64,000 bases of DNA, from the NCBI RefSeq assembly GCF_023065955.2, contig NW_026623078.1:6644199-6708198 (forward strand). The letters are read 5' to 3'. Positions 1-10,345 of this stretch are shown here, piece after piece. The stretch's first letter is position 1. Each line of letters begins with the position of its first letter. Below the pieces are notes generated by a model, which searched no databases, was not told the DNA's origin, and worked only from the letters and a program-made list of their open reading frames with translations. This DNA comes from Ursus arctos. Lineage: Eukaryota; Chordata; Mammalia; Carnivora; Ursidae. Position numbers and translations under genes: made by a program.

Positions 1-262
1 AACATTGTATGTCAATTATACTCAAATAACAAAAAGTGTGAATATCTATGCTCTCAACATGGGAGTATCTAAGTCTATAAAGCAAATATTAACAGACATA
101 CAAGAAGAAATTGACAATAATACAATAATAGTAGGAGACATTAACATTCCACGTACATCAGTGGATAGATCACACAGGCAGAAAGTCAATAATGAAACAG
201 TGCTTGAAATGACACATTAGGACAAACAGACTTAACAGATACATTCAAAACATTCCATCCAA

Positions 263-457
263 GGGGCGTTTGGATGGCTCAGTCAGTTAAACATTCACAT
301 CACGTCAGGGTCATGAGATCAAGCCCAGCGTTGGGCTCTGTGTTTAGTGCAGAGTCTGCTTGAGATTCTCTCACTGTCCCTCTCCTTCTGTCACTTCCCC
401 CACTCACATGCACTCTCTCTTTCTCTCTCTCTAAAATAATAAAATCTTTAAAAAAAA
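263..457 (+). mobile_element. Can-SINE (tRNA-derived), older type
   Basis: Begins 'ggggcgtttggatggctcag', a decayed form of the carnivore tRNA-Lys-like head, followed by 'gggtcatgagatcaagccc' (box B region), a CT-rich middle, and the tail 'aataataaaatctttaaaa'. It interrupts the ORF2 endonuclease part of the old L1. I could not identify a clean target-site duplication. Confidence 0.93.
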
Positions 458-583
458 TCTATTCAAAACAATATACATTTATTTCAAGGGCACATGAAAC
501 GTTCTCCAAGATATCACATGTTGGGCCACAAAACAAATCTCAATAAATTCAAAAAAGATTTAAATCATATCATGCATCTTTTC

Positions 584-605
584 CAACCACAATTATATAA
601 GTTTA
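584..605. repeat. Left 22-bp target-site duplication of the young L1
   Basis: The 22 bases at 584-605 are identical to those at 6826-6847. They bracket the 606-6825 L1 exactly, at its poly(A) side (left, T-run on the plus strand) and its 5' end (right). A perfect 22-bp duplication indicates target-primed insertion with little time for decay. Confidence 0.97.
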
Positions 606-889
606 TTTTTTTTAATGATTTTTTATTATATTATGTTAGTCACCATACAGTACATCCCCGGTTTCCGATGTAAGGCTCGATGATTCATTAGTTGTGTATA
701 ACACCCAGTGCACCATGCAATACGTGCCCTCCTTACTACCCATCACCGGTCTATCCCATTCCCCCACCCCCCTCCCCTCTGAAGTCCTCAGTTTGTTTCT
801 CATAGTCCATAGTCTCTCATGTTTCATTCCCCTTCTGATTACCGCCCCCTTTCTTTATCCCTTTCTTCCCCTACTGATCATCCTAGTTC

Positions 890-3800
890 TTATGTTCCAT
901 AGATGAGAGAAATCATATGATAGTTGTCTTTCTCTGCTTGACTTATTTCACTTAGCATTATCTCCTCCAGTGCTGTCCATGTTGTAGCAAATGTTGAGAA
1001 CTCGTTCTTTCTGATAGCTGAGTAATATTCCATTGTATATATGGACCACAACTTCTTAATCCAGTCATCTGTTGAAGGGCATCTCGGCTCCTTCCACGAT
1101 TTAGCTATTGTGGACATTGCTGCTATGAACATTGGGGTGCATATGGCCCTTCTCTTCACTACGTCTGTATCTTTGGGGTAAATACCCAGTAGTGCAATGG
1201 CTGGATCATAGGGTAGCTCAATTTTTAACTTTTTAAGGGACCTCCACACTGTTTTCCAGAGTGGCTGTACCAACTTGCATTCCCACCAACAATGTAGGAG
1301 GGATCCCCTTTCTCCACATCCTCTCCAACAATTGTTGTTTCTTGCCTTGTCTATTTTTGCCATTCTAACTGGCATAAGGTGGTATCTCAGTGTGGTTTTG
1401 ATTTGAATTTCCTTGATGGCTAATGATTTTGAACATTTTTTCATGTGTCTGTTAGCCATTTGTATGTCTTCATTGGAAAAGTGTCTGTTCATATCTTCTG
1501 CCCATTTTTTGATTTGTTTATTTGTTTCTCGTGTATTGAGTTTGAGAAGTTCTTTGTAGATCTTGGATACCAGTCCTTTATCTGTAGTGTCATTTGCAAA
1601 TATATTCTCCCATTCCGTGGGCTGCCTCTTAGTTTTTCTGACTGTTTCCTTGGCTGTGCAGAAACTTTTAATCTTGATGAAGTCCCATAAATCCATTTTA
1701 TCTTTTGTTTCTCTTGCCTTTGGGGATGTGTCATGAAAAAGGTTGCTTTGGCCAATGTCGTAGAGGTTGTTGCCTATGTTCTCCTCTAGAATTTTGATAG
1801 ATTCCTGTCTCACATTGAGGTCTTTCATCCATTTGGAGTTTATTTTTGTGTATGGTGTGAGATAGTGGTCAAGTTTCATTCTTTTGCATGTAGCTGTCCA
1901 ATTTTCCCAGCACCATTTATTGAAGAGACTGTCTTTTTCCCACCGGATGTTTTTTCCTGCTTTATCAAATATTAGTTGCCCAAAGAGCTGAGGGTCCATT
2001 TCTGGGCTCTCTATTCTGTTCCATTGGTCTATGTGTCTGTTTTTGTGCCAGTACCATGCTGTCTTTGTGATCACAGCTTTGTAGTACAGCTCGAAATCCG
2101 GCATTGTGATGCCCCCAGCTTTGTTTTTCCTTTTCAACAGTTCCTTGGAGATTCGGGGCCTTTTCTGTTTCCATACAAATTTAAGGACTGTTTGTTCCAG
2201 TTCTTTGAAAAATGTCCTTGGTATTTTGATCGGGATAGCATTGAAAGTGTAGATTGCTCTGGGTAGCATGGACATTTTAACTATGTTAATTCTTCCGATC
2301 GATGAGCATGGAATATCTTTCCATCTTTTTATGTCTTCCTCAATGTCTTTCAAGAGTGATTTATAGTTTCTAGAATATGTCCTTTACGTCTCTGGTTAAG
2401 TTAATTCCAAGGTAACGTATGGTTTTTGGTGCTATTGTAAATGGGATGGATTCCCTAATTTCTCTTTCTTCGTTCCCGTTATTCATGTACAGAAATGCAA
2501 CTGATTTCTGAGCATTTATTTTGTATCCTGCCACGTTACTGAATTGCTCTATAACTTCTAATAATTTGGAGTGGCTTCTTTTGGGTTTTCCATATAGAGT
2601 ATCATGTCATCTGCAAAGAGAGACATTTTGACTTCTTCTTTGCCAATTTGAATACCTTTGATCCCTTTTTGTCGTCTGATTGCTGTTGCAAGGACTTCTA
2701 GTACTATGTTGAATAATAGTGGCGAGAGTGGGCATCCTTGTCGAGTTCCTGATCTTAAGGGAAAGGCTTCCAGCTTTTCTCCATTGAGAATAATATTTGC
2801 AGTAGGCTTTTCATAGATGGCTTTTATGAGATTGAGAAATGTACCTTCTATTCCTACACTCTGAAGGGTTTTAATCAGGAAAGGATGCTGTATTTTGTCA
2901 AATGCTTTTTCGGCATCTATTGAGAGGATCATATGGTTCCTGAGTCTTTTCTTGTTGATATGATGTATCACGCTGATTGATTTGCGAATATTGAACCACA
3001 CTTGCATCCCAGGTATGAATCCCACTTGATTGTGATGGATAATCCTTTTAATGAACTGTTGGATTCTATTAGCAAGTATCTTCTTGAGGATTTTGGCGTC
3101 CATATTCATTAGGGAAATCGGTCTGTAATTCTCCTTTTTGAGGGGGTCTTTGCCTGGTTTGGGGATCAAGGTAATATTGGCCTCATAGAATGAGTTTGGT
3201 AGCTTTCCTTCTGTTTCTATTTTTTGAAATAGCTTTAGGAGAATAGGTATTATTTCTTCTTTGAATGTTTGGTAGAATTCCCCAGGAAAACCGTCCGGGC
3301 CTGGAGTTTTGTTATTTGGAAGGTTGTTTATCACTGACTCAATTTCCTCATAATTAATTGGCCTGTTTAAGAAATCAATTTCTTCCTGTTTCAGTCTTGG
3401 TAGCTTATAGGTTTCCAGGAAGGATTCCATCTCTTCCAGATTGCTTAGTTTATTGGCATATAGCTGTTGATAAAAATTTCTAATAATCCTTCCAATTTCA
3501 ATGGTGTTCGTCGTGACCTCTCCTTTTTCATTCATAATTTTAATAATCTGGGTCCTTTCTCTTTTCTTTTGGATAAGTCTTGCCAGTGGTCTGTCAATTT
3601 TATTGATTCTCTCCAAGAACCAGCTTCTAGTCCTGTTGATCTGCTCTACTGTACTTCTGGTTTCTGCTTGATTGATTTCAGCTCTAATTTTGGTCAACTG
3701 CTTCCTCGTGCGTGGATTAGGCCTGTCCCTCTGTTGCTGTTCCAGCTTCTTGAGGTGAGAATATAAAAACTGCATTTTAGATTTTTCTATTCTTTTGAGT

Positions 3801-4714
3801 GAGGCTTGGATGGCTATGTATTTCCCCCTTAGGACTGCCTTTGCAGTATCCCATAGGTTTTGGACTGTTGTATTTTCATTCTCATTGGTCTCCATAAATT
3901 GTTTAATTTGATTTTTGATTTCCTGGTTTATCGAGTCATTCCTGAGCAGTATGGCTCTTAGTCTCCAAGTGTTTGAGTTTCTTCCAAATTTTTCCTTGTG
4001 GTTGAGTTCCAATTTCAGAGCGTTGTGGTCTGAGAATATGCAGGGGATAATTTCAATCTTTTGGTATCGGTTGAGACCTGTTTTGTGTCCCAGAACATGG
4101 TCTATTCTTGAGAATGTTCCATGGGCATTAGAATAGAATGAGTATTCTTTGGTTCTGGGGTGTAGTGTTCTATATATATCTAAGAGGTCCAACTCGTCGA
4201 GTATGGCATTCAAAGCCTTTGATTCTTTGCTTAGTTTTTGCCAGGGTGTTCTGTCTATTTCTGAGAGTGGAGTGTTGAGGTCCCCTACTATTAATGTATT
4301 TTCATTTATATGTCTCTTTATTCTGGATAAGAGTTGGCTTGTGTATCTTGCTGCTCCCCTGTTGGGGGCATATATATTTATAATTGTCACATCCACTTGT
4401 TGAATACTTCCCTTAAGAATAATATAGTGCCCTTCCGCGTCTCTAACTATAGTCTGTAGTTTAAAATCTAATTTATCTGATATGAGAATTGCTACCCCAG
4501 CTTTCTTTTGAGGACCATTTGCGTGAAAGATGGTACTCCATCCCCTTACTCTCAGTCTGAATGCATCTTTGGGTTTGAAATGAGTCTCTTGTAGACAGCA
4601 AATGGATGGGTCATTTCTTTTTATCCAATCTGCAACCCTGTGGCGTGTTATGGGATGGTTCAAACCATTTACATTAAGACTGATTACTGAGAGATATGCT
4701 TTTAATGCTGCCAT
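890..4714 (-). pseudogene. L1 ORF2 (endonuclease / reverse transcriptase), nearly intact but frameshifted
   Basis: ORF2p nicks target DNA and reverse-transcribes L1 RNA in the ribonucleoprotein. The first 718 codons (4714 down to 2558) are open. Endonuclease residues match the known L1 set: N14, E43, Y115, D145, N147, D205, S228 and H230 (the SDH motif). The reverse-transcriptase FADD motif is at about 700-703. A 1-bp deletion just upstream of 2558 shifts the frame and gives a stop. A 2-bp deletion near 2377 then returns to the original frame, and the last 487 codons (2353 down to 890) are open, including the C-terminal cysteine motif C-x3-C-x7-H-x4-C. About 60 codons lie out of frame. By comparison with other L1 copies in the window the indels are in this copy. 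Probably inactive in cis as it stands. Confidence 0.95.
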
Positions 4715-4786
4715 GTTGTCAGTAAAGTCTTTGTTTGTATTGGCTGTGACTTTCTGTTCTGTATCACTCTTGGGGCCTTTTTACTT

Positions 4787-5689
4787 TTATAGAACCCCCC
4801 GTAATATCTCCTGTAGGGCTGGTTTCGTGGTTACAAAATTGGTTAGTGACTGGCGATTCTGAAATATCTTTATTTCTCCATCAATTCTGAATGACAGCCT
4901 TGCTGGATAAAGGATCCTTGGCTGCATGTTTTTCTCTGAAAGAGCTTTAAATATGCTCCCCCAACCCTTTCTCTCATTCCGGGTCTGTGTAGACAGGTCT
5001 GAGGTAATTCTGATGCTTTTGCCTTGGTACGTGAGAAATTTCTTTGCCCTGGCCGCTTTCAATACTGTATCCTTGCATCTAATATTTGCAAATTGCACTA
5101 TGACGTGACGTGGCGTAGGTTTGTCGTGGTTGAGCTTGGGAGGGGTCCTCTCTGCCTCTTGGACACGAATGTTTGTTTCCCTTGCTAGATTAGGGAAGTT
5201 TTCAGGTACAATTTGTTCAAATATCTCTTCTAGACCTCTGTTTTTCTCCACCCCCTCGGGGATGCCGATGATTCTAACATTGGATCGTTTCATTGAGTCA
5301 GTAATCTCCCGTAACCTACATTCGTGGGCGTGGATTTTTTTAAGATCATCTTCTATTTTCATTTTTTCCTCTATTAACCCATCCTCCAATTCACTAACCC
5401 GTTCCTCTGCTTCTGCGACCCTGGCTGTCAGAGCCTCTAGTTTTGCCTGCATTTGGCTCATAGAATTTTTAATTTCTGTCAGATTCGCTCTCGTTTCTGT
5501 CCTTAGGGATTCTATATTCTCAGTAACCTTTTCGTTTATACTTTTTTCAATTCTACTCATCATTTTGACCATCGTTACTCTGAATTCCATTTCTGATAAT
5601 TTGGTTACATCCATATCCATTATTTCTGTGGCAGAGGCCACAGTCTCACTGTCTTTTCTTTGCTGGGGGGGGCTTCTCCTTCTTGTCAT
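4787..5689 (-). CDS. L1 ORF1p, RNA-binding chaperone, open reading frame
   Basis: 300-codon open frame. ORF1p forms trimers that coat L1 RNA. Visible architecture: a short basic N-terminus (MTRRRSPPQQRKD), a heptad-rich coiled coil at about residues 40-120, an RRM-type domain starting near 'RSNVRIIGIPEG', and a basic C-terminal domain containing 'ARAKKFLTYQGK' and 'LSFRIDGEIK'. The protein is shorter than human ORF1p (about 338 residues). No stop or frameshift is visible. It sits 72 nt upstream of ORF2, as usual for L1. It is a mobile-element protein, not a host gene; the second young L1 carries the same ORF in broken form. Confidence 0.95.
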   Translation of the reverse strand: MTRRRSPPQQRKDSETVASATEIMDMDVTKLSEMEFRVTMVKMMSRIEKSINEKVTENIESLRTETRANLTEIKNSMSQMQAKLEALTARVAEAEERVSELEDGLIEEKMKIEDDLKKIHAHECRLREITDSMKRSNVRIIGIPEGVEKNRGLEEIFEQIVPENFPNLARETNIRVQEAERTPPKLNHDKPTPRHVIVQFANIRCKDTVLKAARAKKFLTYQGKSIRITSDLSTQTRNERKGWGSIFKALSEKNMQPRILYPARLSFRIDGEIKIFQNRQSLTNFVTTKPALQEILRGVL

Positions 5690-5790
5690 TCTGATGAAGA
5701 GAGGTTGCGGGGTTTCCAGAGCCCAAATTATTGACTGGGTCCCAGGCCGTGCCCCTTGTTTTATAGGGATCTTAGGGATGTGGGCTTCTT

Positions 5791-5980
5791 CTTTAAAGAT
5801 TTTATTTATTTATTTATGTGGCAGCCAACCAGCAAGAGAGGGAACAGAAGCAGGGGAGTGGGAGAGGAAGAAGCAGGCTCCCAGCGGAGGAGCCCGATGA
5901 GGGACTCCTTTCCGGAACGCTGGGATCACGCCCTAAGCCAAAGGCAGGCGCTCAATGACTGTGCCACCCCAGCGCCTCGG
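5791..5980 (-). mobile_element. Can-SINE embedded in the 5' UTR of the young L1
   Basis: Minus-strand Can-SINE: the plus strand shows the T-rich tail 'tttaaagattttatttattt' on the left and the degenerate 'cacccca' head on the right. It is flanked by a 14-bp duplication, 5777-5790 and 5981-5994 ('gatgtgggcttctt' with one difference). It lies between the GC-rich promoter part and ORF1, about 100 bp before the ORF1 start, and in the same orientation as the L1. The second young L1 has a SINE at the homologous site (55118-55317) with the same flanking duplication and shared private bases ('gatgagggactcctttccgg'). Confidence 0.95.
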
Positions 5981-5994
5981 GTTGTGGGCTTCTT

Positions 5995-6825
5995 GATTTT
6001 TCAGCCTGTCTTCTGGGGGAGGGGCCTGCCGCGCTGATACTCAGGCAGCCCTGTTTGGGTAGAGTCTCCGTGTCCCCTGCAAGGGGGGATGGGGATGGGC
6101 ACTCTCTGAGCCGGTATTTCCAGGCTTTTGTTCTCTGGCGGCTTTCCCTGGTGGTTTGCTGTGCCTCTTCTGAGAGTCAGAGCAGCAGCGGCCAAATTTC
6201 AGCCTCTGTCACGGAACAGAAGGATTGCGGCCCGTTCTCTACTAATGTTCTGGCCACTTTAACTCTGTTTCTGTTGGTGCTGCTCAACCCTGCAGCGTCC
6301 CGGGATGTGCGCCCCACATCCGGCGTCCCAGCCCTCACTTCCATGGCCAGCGCATCTCTGTCCTTTGTGTTTCTAATGCCGCCAGCCGCCAGCCGCCCCG
6401 CGCGCGCTCCCGGATCTCCCGGTCTCAGTCTGGATCCAGTGAGCGCACCAGGATTCCGGGGTTCCGCGAGATGCCTGGTGGCGCACGCACCCGGCTCACG
6501 GTCTCAGTCTGCTGTTTTGCGGGTGCCGACCGTGAGCCCCGCCCGCTCCCCCGTGCAAGTGGCTACGGCTTCCTGGCGCCCGAACGCGGCGGCTCCCTCC
6601 CCCTTCCGTTTATCTTCCGATATCTGTGCACAGTTTCATGGCTCCCCGCTTCGTACCTCAATACTCAGCGCTGGAGATGTTCATTTGTAGAGATCCAGAT
6701 GCGTCTTCCTGCGTCTCAGGCTGGTTCCGTGGTTGTTTAGGCTGGTCTGGTATCTATCCAGCTCGACTCGGAGGACCGGCTGAAAACGGTGTCTCCTACT
6801 CCTCCGCCATCTTAACTCCTCCCCT
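5995..6825 (-). promoter_or_regulatory. L1 internal promoter / GC-rich 5' UTR with YY1-type box
   Basis: The minus-strand 5' end of the element contains 'ttaagatggcgg' (plus strand about 6804-6815), matching the YY1 site near the start of L1 promoters, which sets the start position. The interval, especially 6290-6620, is markedly richer in G+C and CpG than the surrounding AT-rich DNA. L1 5' UTRs are internal RNA polymerase II promoters; activity of this copy is inferred, not seen. Confidence 0.75.
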
Positions 6826-6847
6826 CAACCACAATTATATAAGTTTA
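6826..6847. repeat. Right 22-bp target-site duplication of the young L1
   Basis: Identical to 584-605. The old L1 sequence resumes directly after it, so the pre-insertion site can be read by removing 606-6847. Confidence 0.97.
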
Positions 6848-7771
6848 GAAAGCAATCACAAGGAAAAAAAATCCACAAACACAGAGAGCCTAAACGACAT
6901 GCTAAAACAACAGATGGGTCAATGAGTGACTTTAAAAAGAAATCTAAAAACACATGGAGACAAAAGAAAATGAAAGCATGTCCAAAATCTCTGAGATATA
7001 GAGAAAGCAGTTCTAAGAGGGAAATTTATAGCAATGCAGGCTTACTTCAACAAACAAGATGAAGCTTCAAAAAACAATCTAAACTTACACCTAAAGGTAC
7101 TAGACAAAGAACAAATCCCAAGGTGAATAGAAAGAAAATAATAAAAATCAGAGCAAAAATAAATGACATACAGACTTCAAAAATAGAAAAGATCAATGAA
7201 ACCAAGAACTGCTTCTTTGAAAAGACAAACAAATTTTATAATCCTTTAGCCAGACTCATCAAGACGAAGAGAAAAGACTCAAATAAATAAAATCAGAAAC
7301 AAAAGAAAATAAGTAACAACCAACATCATAGGTATACAAAGAATTACAAGAGAATATTACAGAAAGTTATATGCCAACAAATTGGATGACCTAGAAGAAA
7401 TGGATAAGTTCCTAGGAACATACAATCATCTAAAGCTGAATGACAAAGAATCAATCAATCAATCAATCTGAATGAGGAAGAAATAGAAAATCTACACAGG
7501 CCAATTACTAGCAATGAAATTGAATCGGCAATAAAAAAACTCCCTACAAAAAAGCCCACAACTAGATGGAGTCACAGGTGAATTCTACCAAATATTTAAA
7601 GAAGAGTTAATACCTATTCTCTTCAATCTATTCCAAAATAGAAAAGGAAGGAAAGCTTCCAAATACATTCTACAAGGCCAGCATTACCATGATAACAAAA
7701 CCAAAGATATTACAAAAAAAGAAAACCATAGGCCAATGACCCTGATAAATATAGATGCAAAGATCCTCGAG

Positions 7772-7943
7772 GGGAGGTGGGCAGGGGTGATGGGGTAATT
7801 GGGTGACGGGCATTAAAGAGGGCATTTGATGTAATGAGATTGGGTGTTCTATGCAACTGATGAATCACTAAATTCTACCCTGAAACTAATAATACAGTGT
7901 ATGTTAACTATTTTTAATTTAAATAAAACATTTTTTTTAAATA
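7772..7943 (+). mobile_element. 5'-truncated L1 insertion, 3' end only
   Basis: About 170 bp matching the carnivore L1 3' UTR: it contains 'gatgaatcactaaattctac' and ends 'taatttaaataaaacatttttt'. It breaks the old L1 ORF2 between 'gcaaagatcctc' and 'atattagcaaactgc', blocks that are adjacent in the homologous old L1 at about 37515. A few bases appear lost at the junction, and no duplication is evident. Confidence 0.85.
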
Positions 7944-8876
7944 TTAGCAAACTGCACACAACAATATATCAAAAGGATCATTCACCATGATCAAGTGGGA
8001 TTTATTCCAGGGATGCAAGGATGGTTCAATATTCACAAATCAATAATCAAGATGTACCACATTAACAAAACAAAGGCTACAAATCAAATGATCATCTCCA
8101 AAGGTGCAGAAAAATTATTTGACAAAATATATTTGTTCATAATAAAACCTCTCAATGATATGGGTTTAGAGAAAACACTTCAACATAATAAAGGCCTTAT
8201 ATGAAAACCCACAGCTAACAGCATAGTCAATGGTGAAAAACTGAAAGCTTCCCTCAAAGTTATGAAAAAAGACACTGATATCCACTCTCGCCACTTTCAT
8301 TCAACATAGCACTCTAAGTCCTACCTACCACAATCAGTCAAGAAAAAGAAATAAAAGGCATTCATATTGGTAAGGAAGAAGTTAAACTGTCACTATTTGC
8401 AGAAGACATGATACTATACATAAAACACCCACCATATAGTCCACCAAAAAAAGTTCTAGAACTGATAAATGAATTCAGTAAAGTTGCAGGATACAAAATT
8501 AATATGCAGAAGTCTGTTTCATTTCTATACACTAATAACAAAGTAACAGGAGAAAATAACAATTTATGATCTCACTAAAAAGAATACCTAGAAATAAACT
8601 TAACCAAGGACCTATACAATGAAAACTATAAAACACTGATGAAAGAAATGGAAGACAATACAAACAAATGGAAAAATATTCCATGCTCAGGGATTACAAG
8701 AATTAATGTTGTTAAAATGTCCATACTACACAAAGAAATCTATAGATTCAGTGTAATCCCTATCAAAATGCCAACATTTTTCACAGAAGTGGAATGAATT
8801 ATCCTAAAATTTATATGGAACCACAAAAGACCCTGAACAGCCAAAGCAATCTTGAGAAAGAAAAACAAAGCTGGAG

Positions 8877-9067
8877 AGATGCCTGGGTGGCTTAGTTGGT
8901 TAAGCATCTGCCTTTGGTTCAGGTCATGATCTCAGGGTCCTGGGATCTGGCCCCACATCAGGCTCCCTGCTACGTGGAGAGCCTGCTTCTCCCTCTCCCT
9001 GTCCCTCTGCCCCTCCCCCTGTTCATGCTTTCACTTCCTCTCTCTCAAATAAAGAAAATCTTTAAAA
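8877..9067 (+). mobile_element. Can-SINE
   Basis: Head 'gatgcctgggtggcttagtt', box B-like 'ggtcctgggatctggccc', a CT-rich middle and tail 'caaataaagaaaatcttt'. The flanks 8862-8875 and 9065-9078 both end in 'aaagctgga', giving an approximate target-site duplication in old L1 ORF2. Confidence 0.94.
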
Positions 9068-9624
9068 AAAAAAGCTGGACATATCACCATTCTACATCTC
9101 AAGTTATACAACAAAACTGTAGTAATCAAAACAGTATGGTACCGGCACAAAATCAGACACATAGATCAGTGGAACAGAATAGAGAGCCCAGAAATAAACC
9201 CATACTTATGTGGTCAATTAATCTATGATGAAGGAGCAAGAATATATAATGGTGGAAAGACAGTCTGAGGAAACTGGACAACTACATGCAAAAGAATGAA
9301 ACTGGCCCACTTTCTTACACCATGCACAAAATAAATTCAAAATGGGTTAAAGACCTAAATGTAAGACCCCATAAAACTCCTCAATGAAAACACAGGCAGT
9401 AATTTATTTCACATCAGCCATAACAACATTTTTCTAGATGTCTCTTCAGGCAAGGGAAATAAGAGCAAAAATAAACTATGGGGACCATGTTACAATAAAA
9501 AGTTTTGCACAGTGAAGGAAACCATCAACAAAACAAAAAGGCAACATACTCAAAAGAATATATTTCCAAATGATATATCAGATAAAGGGTTAATATCCAA
9601 AATATATAAAGAATTTCTGCAACT

Positions 9625-9628
<4 letters not shown>

Positions 9629-9661
<33 letters not shown>
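9629..9661. repeat. (CA)n microsatellite
   Basis: Uninterrupted run of about 16 CA units inside the old L1 ORF2 C-terminal region, followed by 'cccaaccaaataaacaaac'. Confidence 0.98.
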
Positions 9662-9664
<3 letters not shown>

Positions 9665-10156
9665 AACCAAATAAACAAACAAGTAATATGATTTTAAAAG
9701 GGGCAGAATATCTGGATATTTTTCCAAAGAAGATTACAAAAGGCCAACAAACACATGAAGAGATGCTCAACATCACTCATCATCAGGGAAATGCAAATAA
9801 CAACCAAAATGAGATATCACCTCACACCTGTCAGAATGGCTAGAATCAAAAAGACAAGAAATAACAAGTGTTGGTGAGGATGTAGAGAACAAAGAACCCT
9901 CATGCACTATTGGGGGGTATGTAAATTGGTACAGGTACTGTGGAAATCGGTATCTCCATACCTCAAAAAATTAAAAATAGAAATACCACATGATCCAGTA
10001 TTTCCACTACTGGGTATTTACCCAAAGGGGAAAAAAAAAACACTAACTTGAAAAAATATATGTACCTCTCTGTTTACTGCAGCTTTATTTACAATAGCCA
10101 ACATATGGAAGCAACCCAAGTGTCCAACTATAGATGAATGGATGAAAAAAAATGTG

Positions 10157-10161
<5 letters not shown>

Positions 10162-10189
<28 letters not shown>

Positions 10190-10250
10190 TCAATTATATA
10201 TATATTCAATTATATATATATTCAATTATATATATATAAATATATATTCA
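10162..10250. repeat. (TA)n plus a 16-bp tandem repeat
   Basis: A (TA)n run (10162-10187) is followed by three copies of the 16-mer 'ttcaattatatatata' starting at 10189, 10205 and 10221, and a partial fourth 'ttcaatta' at 10247. The first 8 bases of the unit equal the first bases of the adjacent 103-bp templated segment. Confidence 0.95.
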
Positions 10251-10345
10251 ATTACCATTCATAGAGGCTACTCACATCAGTGTATATGTATTTTTAATAC
10301 TGAAACACAATGAACAGGAGAAACTGTGCTCCTCTGCCTGAGGGC

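Larger units (their letters stand above)
1..605 (+). pseudogene. L1 ORF2 endonuclease-domain remnant
   Basis: Conceptual translation of 5-220 contains 'VNIYALNMG' and 'IIVGDINIP', which correspond to the conserved NIYAPN and VGDFNTP blocks of the L1 apurinic-type endonuclease. The segment after the SINE (458-605) continues with the '[21 protein letters not shown]' part of the same domain in degraded form. Frames are interrupted, so there is no functional protein. The fragment is part of the old plus-strand L1 and ends exactly at the target site of the young L1 inserted at 606. Confidence 0.85.
606..6825 (-). mobile_element. Full-length young LINE-1 (about 6.2 kb)
   Basis: Complete minus-strand L1. 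The 5' end reads 'aggggaggagttaagatggc' on the minus strand, the usual carnivore L1 start with a YY1-type box. A GC-rich 5' UTR follows (containing an embedded Can-SINE at 5791-5980), then ORF1 at 4787-5689, a 72-nt spacer, ORF2 at 890-4714, a short 3' UTR and an A-tail (plus-strand T-run after 605). It is flanked by a perfect 22-bp duplication. ORF1 is open. ORF2 has one short out-of-frame interval. The high completeness and perfect duplication mark it as a recent insertion into the old L1. Confidence 0.97.
6848..9990 (+). pseudogene. Old L1 ORF2 remnant (linker, reverse transcriptase, C-terminal domain)
   Basis: Continues the ORF2 remnant of the old plus-strand L1. Recognisable blocks are the '[16 protein letters not shown]' region (about 7995-8045), the 'FAEDMILY' motif at about 8396-8420, where the second catalytic block has E in place of the first D of FADD, and the C-terminal 'trying to form a knuckle' area near 9880. 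Multiple stops and frameshifts, plus a 3' L1 fragment and a Can-SINE inserted, show it is dead. Confidence 0.88.

Noticed and set aside
263..457. Functional tRNA genes at SINE heads
   Set aside because: Can-SINE heads resemble tRNA with box A and box B, but no head here has a complete cloverleaf.
5121..5900. 259-codon open frame on the plus strand
   Set aside because: It is antisense to the L1 ORF1 and 5' UTR and follows the reverse of the coiled-coil sequence; its codons have no independent family resemblance.
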